From Dissophora ornata (Eukaryota > Mortierellomycota > Mortierellomycetes > Mortierellales > Mortierellaceae), in contig MU617058.1 of the NCBI GenBank assembly GCA_025201705.1, positions 1-24,972 of the forward strand: a DNA stretch of 24,972 bases. The letters run 5' to 3'. Positions within the stretch are counted from its first letter, which is position 1; each line of letters opens with the position of its first letter. The translations under genes were made by a program, and so were the position numbers. Below, one piece after another: positions 23,801 through 24,972 of this stretch. The notes beneath the pieces are model-generated. The model was not told the origin of the DNA. It did not search any database and saw only the letters and a program-made list of their open reading frames with translations.

Positions 23801-24783
23801 GTGTCCTTGGCATCGGAGACGATCTGTTGGAGACGTGTCACCTCCCTGACCAATATCTGGTTGATAAATCGATTCTCATCAGTATCAGGAGTGACTTCAA
23901 TGCACCTCAATTGCTGCTCATGGAGCTTCCGAACCACGTCTGCAATCTCGATCCTTGCATTTTGAATCCGTTTAATCAACTGATAGATCAGTCGAACGAT
24001 TCCGAGCAAGGCACATTGCAGCGATGAAACCCGACAGATTGTCTGGTCCTCTCGCAGAAGTCTCAGAGCCCCCGAAGAGCGATCATCGAGAGAACCGCGA
24101 TCCAGAACCTTATCCATACAATGTAAAACGCCATCCTCCAAAAATCGCTTGTAGTGCAGATAGACAGTCGAGTAGATGATTCCAGACTCGCTTGTCATTG
24201 TAGACTGACAAACTGCCTCGCGGGTAAGAATTCCGATAAAAGGCAGGATTACGTATTGGAAGGAGAGCACAGCCTTCTCATCTGCGGCGTCAATGTACAT
24301 GGGCATTGTCATGATTTCCGTAAGACGAGCCCGTCCTGCGATTGATGCCAGGCTCGATAAGAGGCCAGAAGTGTCAACGCTGTGGTGGTTGGACAGGTTG
24401 AGGAGGCAGGAGTTTACAAATGAGCGGATCTGTCGCTGGCCGTTGAAGTTTGTGAAGTCCTCTTTTCGCAGAATATAGCTGGCGATATGCTGCGCACCCT
24501 CAGGTGCAGGTGAAGCGACGATGACATCGTCGGTGCCTTCACTGGCAATCTGAATTGTTTTCTCACGCTTGCCCACAATTTGAGCCTTTTGCTCATCTGT
24601 GATTCGCCCACTCCCTCGCCCTGCGCCACCACCACGACCTTCATGGCCACCGCGGAAACTTCTATTCCCGTGGTCGGACGATCCTCCTCGCTGTCCTCCC
24701 CTGCTGCCTCCTTGCCCTCCCCTGCTGCCTCCTTGTCCTCGCCCTCTTCCGCCTTGCCCATTTTTATTCGGACCGGTTGCCAT
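17813..24783 (-). CDS. NFX1/ZNFX1-type RNA helicase with RGG N-terminus and RZ finger
   Basis: This large superfamily 1 helicase is of the UPF1-like group that includes animal ZNFX1, S. pombe Hrr1 and Neurospora SAD-3, which act in small-RNA silencing. Exons on the minus strand: 24783-22613, 22494-20760, 20661-20277, 20195-18058, 17953-17813. Introns are GT-AG of 118, 98, 81 and 104 bp, and the product is 2189 residues. Visible parts: an RGG/GRG-rich tail (10-60); a ZNFX1-like N-terminal region; Walker A GPPGTGKT (724-731, split by the first intron); EEAGEVLESH (about 1068); LIGDHLQLRP (about 1094); TIDNYQGEEAKIVIISLVRS across the second junction (about 1297); NRTNVLLSRAQHG (about 1336); a series of NFX1-type Cys/His fingers (about 1410-1690); and a C-terminal RZ finger with C2138, H2142, C2149, C2158 and C2161. 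A TAA sits in frame 30 bp upstream of the ATG, fixing the start. The RNAi role is inferred from homologues. RGG suggests RNA binding. Confidence 0.93.
18003..18018. repeat. 16-bp poly-T run in the last helicase intron
   Basis: An unbroken T run on the plus strand, A run on the transcribed minus strand, lies inside the 104-bp intron 17954-18057. It is simple low-complexity sequence and prone to length error. Confidence 0.8.
24696..24740. repeat. Short tandem repeats encoding the RGG tail
   Basis: Two near-identical units of about 24 bp (CCTCCCCTGCTGCCTCCTTG on the plus strand and similar) encode repeated GGSRGGQ residues of the helicase N-terminus. The low-complexity coding DNA may vary in copy number between strains. 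Confidence 0.6.
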
Positions 24784-24972
24784 AATTCTATCAAAAGCAA
24801 CCGAATATTAGAAAAGGATGTTCCATAAAGAGGCTGGCAATCGTTGCCGCAAGTGTTGTAGTCGACAATGGAAGTACCCGAGAATATCTTGTTACGAATG
24901 GAAGGTCGAGTTTGCGTCAATGTCGAACGCGTGCTTTGTGTTGTTGTTGTGGGAGTTTTTTTTTTTTTTTTT
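24784..24972 (-). promoter_or_regulatory. 5' leader and promoter side of the helicase gene
   Basis: This is the sequence upstream of the helicase start on the minus strand. It ends in a run of 15 T at 24958-24972 (A-run in transcript sense) beside GTTGTT repeats. Poly(dA:dT) tracts are common nucleosome-free promoter elements in fungi. No clear TATA box is seen, and the promoter may extend beyond the window. Confidence 0.3.

Noticed and set aside
24414..24920. Alternative minus-strand frame overlapping the helicase start
   Set aside because: It overlaps the RGG-coding DNA in another frame, and its open length follows from GC-rich repetitive sequence. No domain is visible.

Overview
The window looks like nuclear DNA of a filamentous fungus. 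Its genes carry short (about 80-120 bp) GT-AG introns, AATAAA-like tails and pyrimidine-rich leaders. The gene content (a myosin-headed chitin synthase, F-box/LRR proteins, a ZNFX1-type helicase) and the protein style resemble early-diverging Mucoromycota, most likely a Mortierella relative. The lineage call is inference from protein resemblance only.

Layout. (1) 54-6444, plus: four exons of a large chitin synthase with an N-terminal myosin-like head; its 5' end lies outside the window. (2) 6445-13273: an accessory, repeat-rich stretch. It holds two copies of a segmental direct repeat of about 1 kb (7039-8073 and 9949-10975). Each copy carries a small two-exon cyanovirin-N homology (CVNH) lectin gene on the plus strand and, downstream, the 3' part of a minus-strand F-box/LRR gene. 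In the second copy that F-box/LRR gene continues, broken by frameshifts and a stop, up to about 13273. Between the copies lie a probable LINE reverse-transcriptase zinc-binding remnant and a 23-bp tandem repeat. (3) 13891-15834, plus: an intact six-exon acetyl-CoA C-acetyltransferase ending in a PTS1-like tripeptide. (4) 16192-17751, plus: an intron-less F-box-like gene. (5) 17813-24783, minus: a five-exon gene for a 2189-residue NFX1/ZNFX1-type superfamily 1 RNA helicase with an RGG N-terminus, NFX1 zinc fingers and a C-terminal RZ-type finger. It converges on the F-box gene with 61 bp between the two stop codons.

The genes do not form a pathway. Chitin synthase, thiolase and helicase are core-type genes flanking a rearranged island. 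The most striking signal is in the CVNH pair. The introns differ at 4 of 111 positions and the flanks by roughly 5%, while the coding exons differ at about 17% (exon 1) and 36% (exon 2). In exon 1 all 18 differing codons change the amino acid. Such a pattern suggests diversifying selection on a recently duplicated lectin, or exon replacement by conversion.
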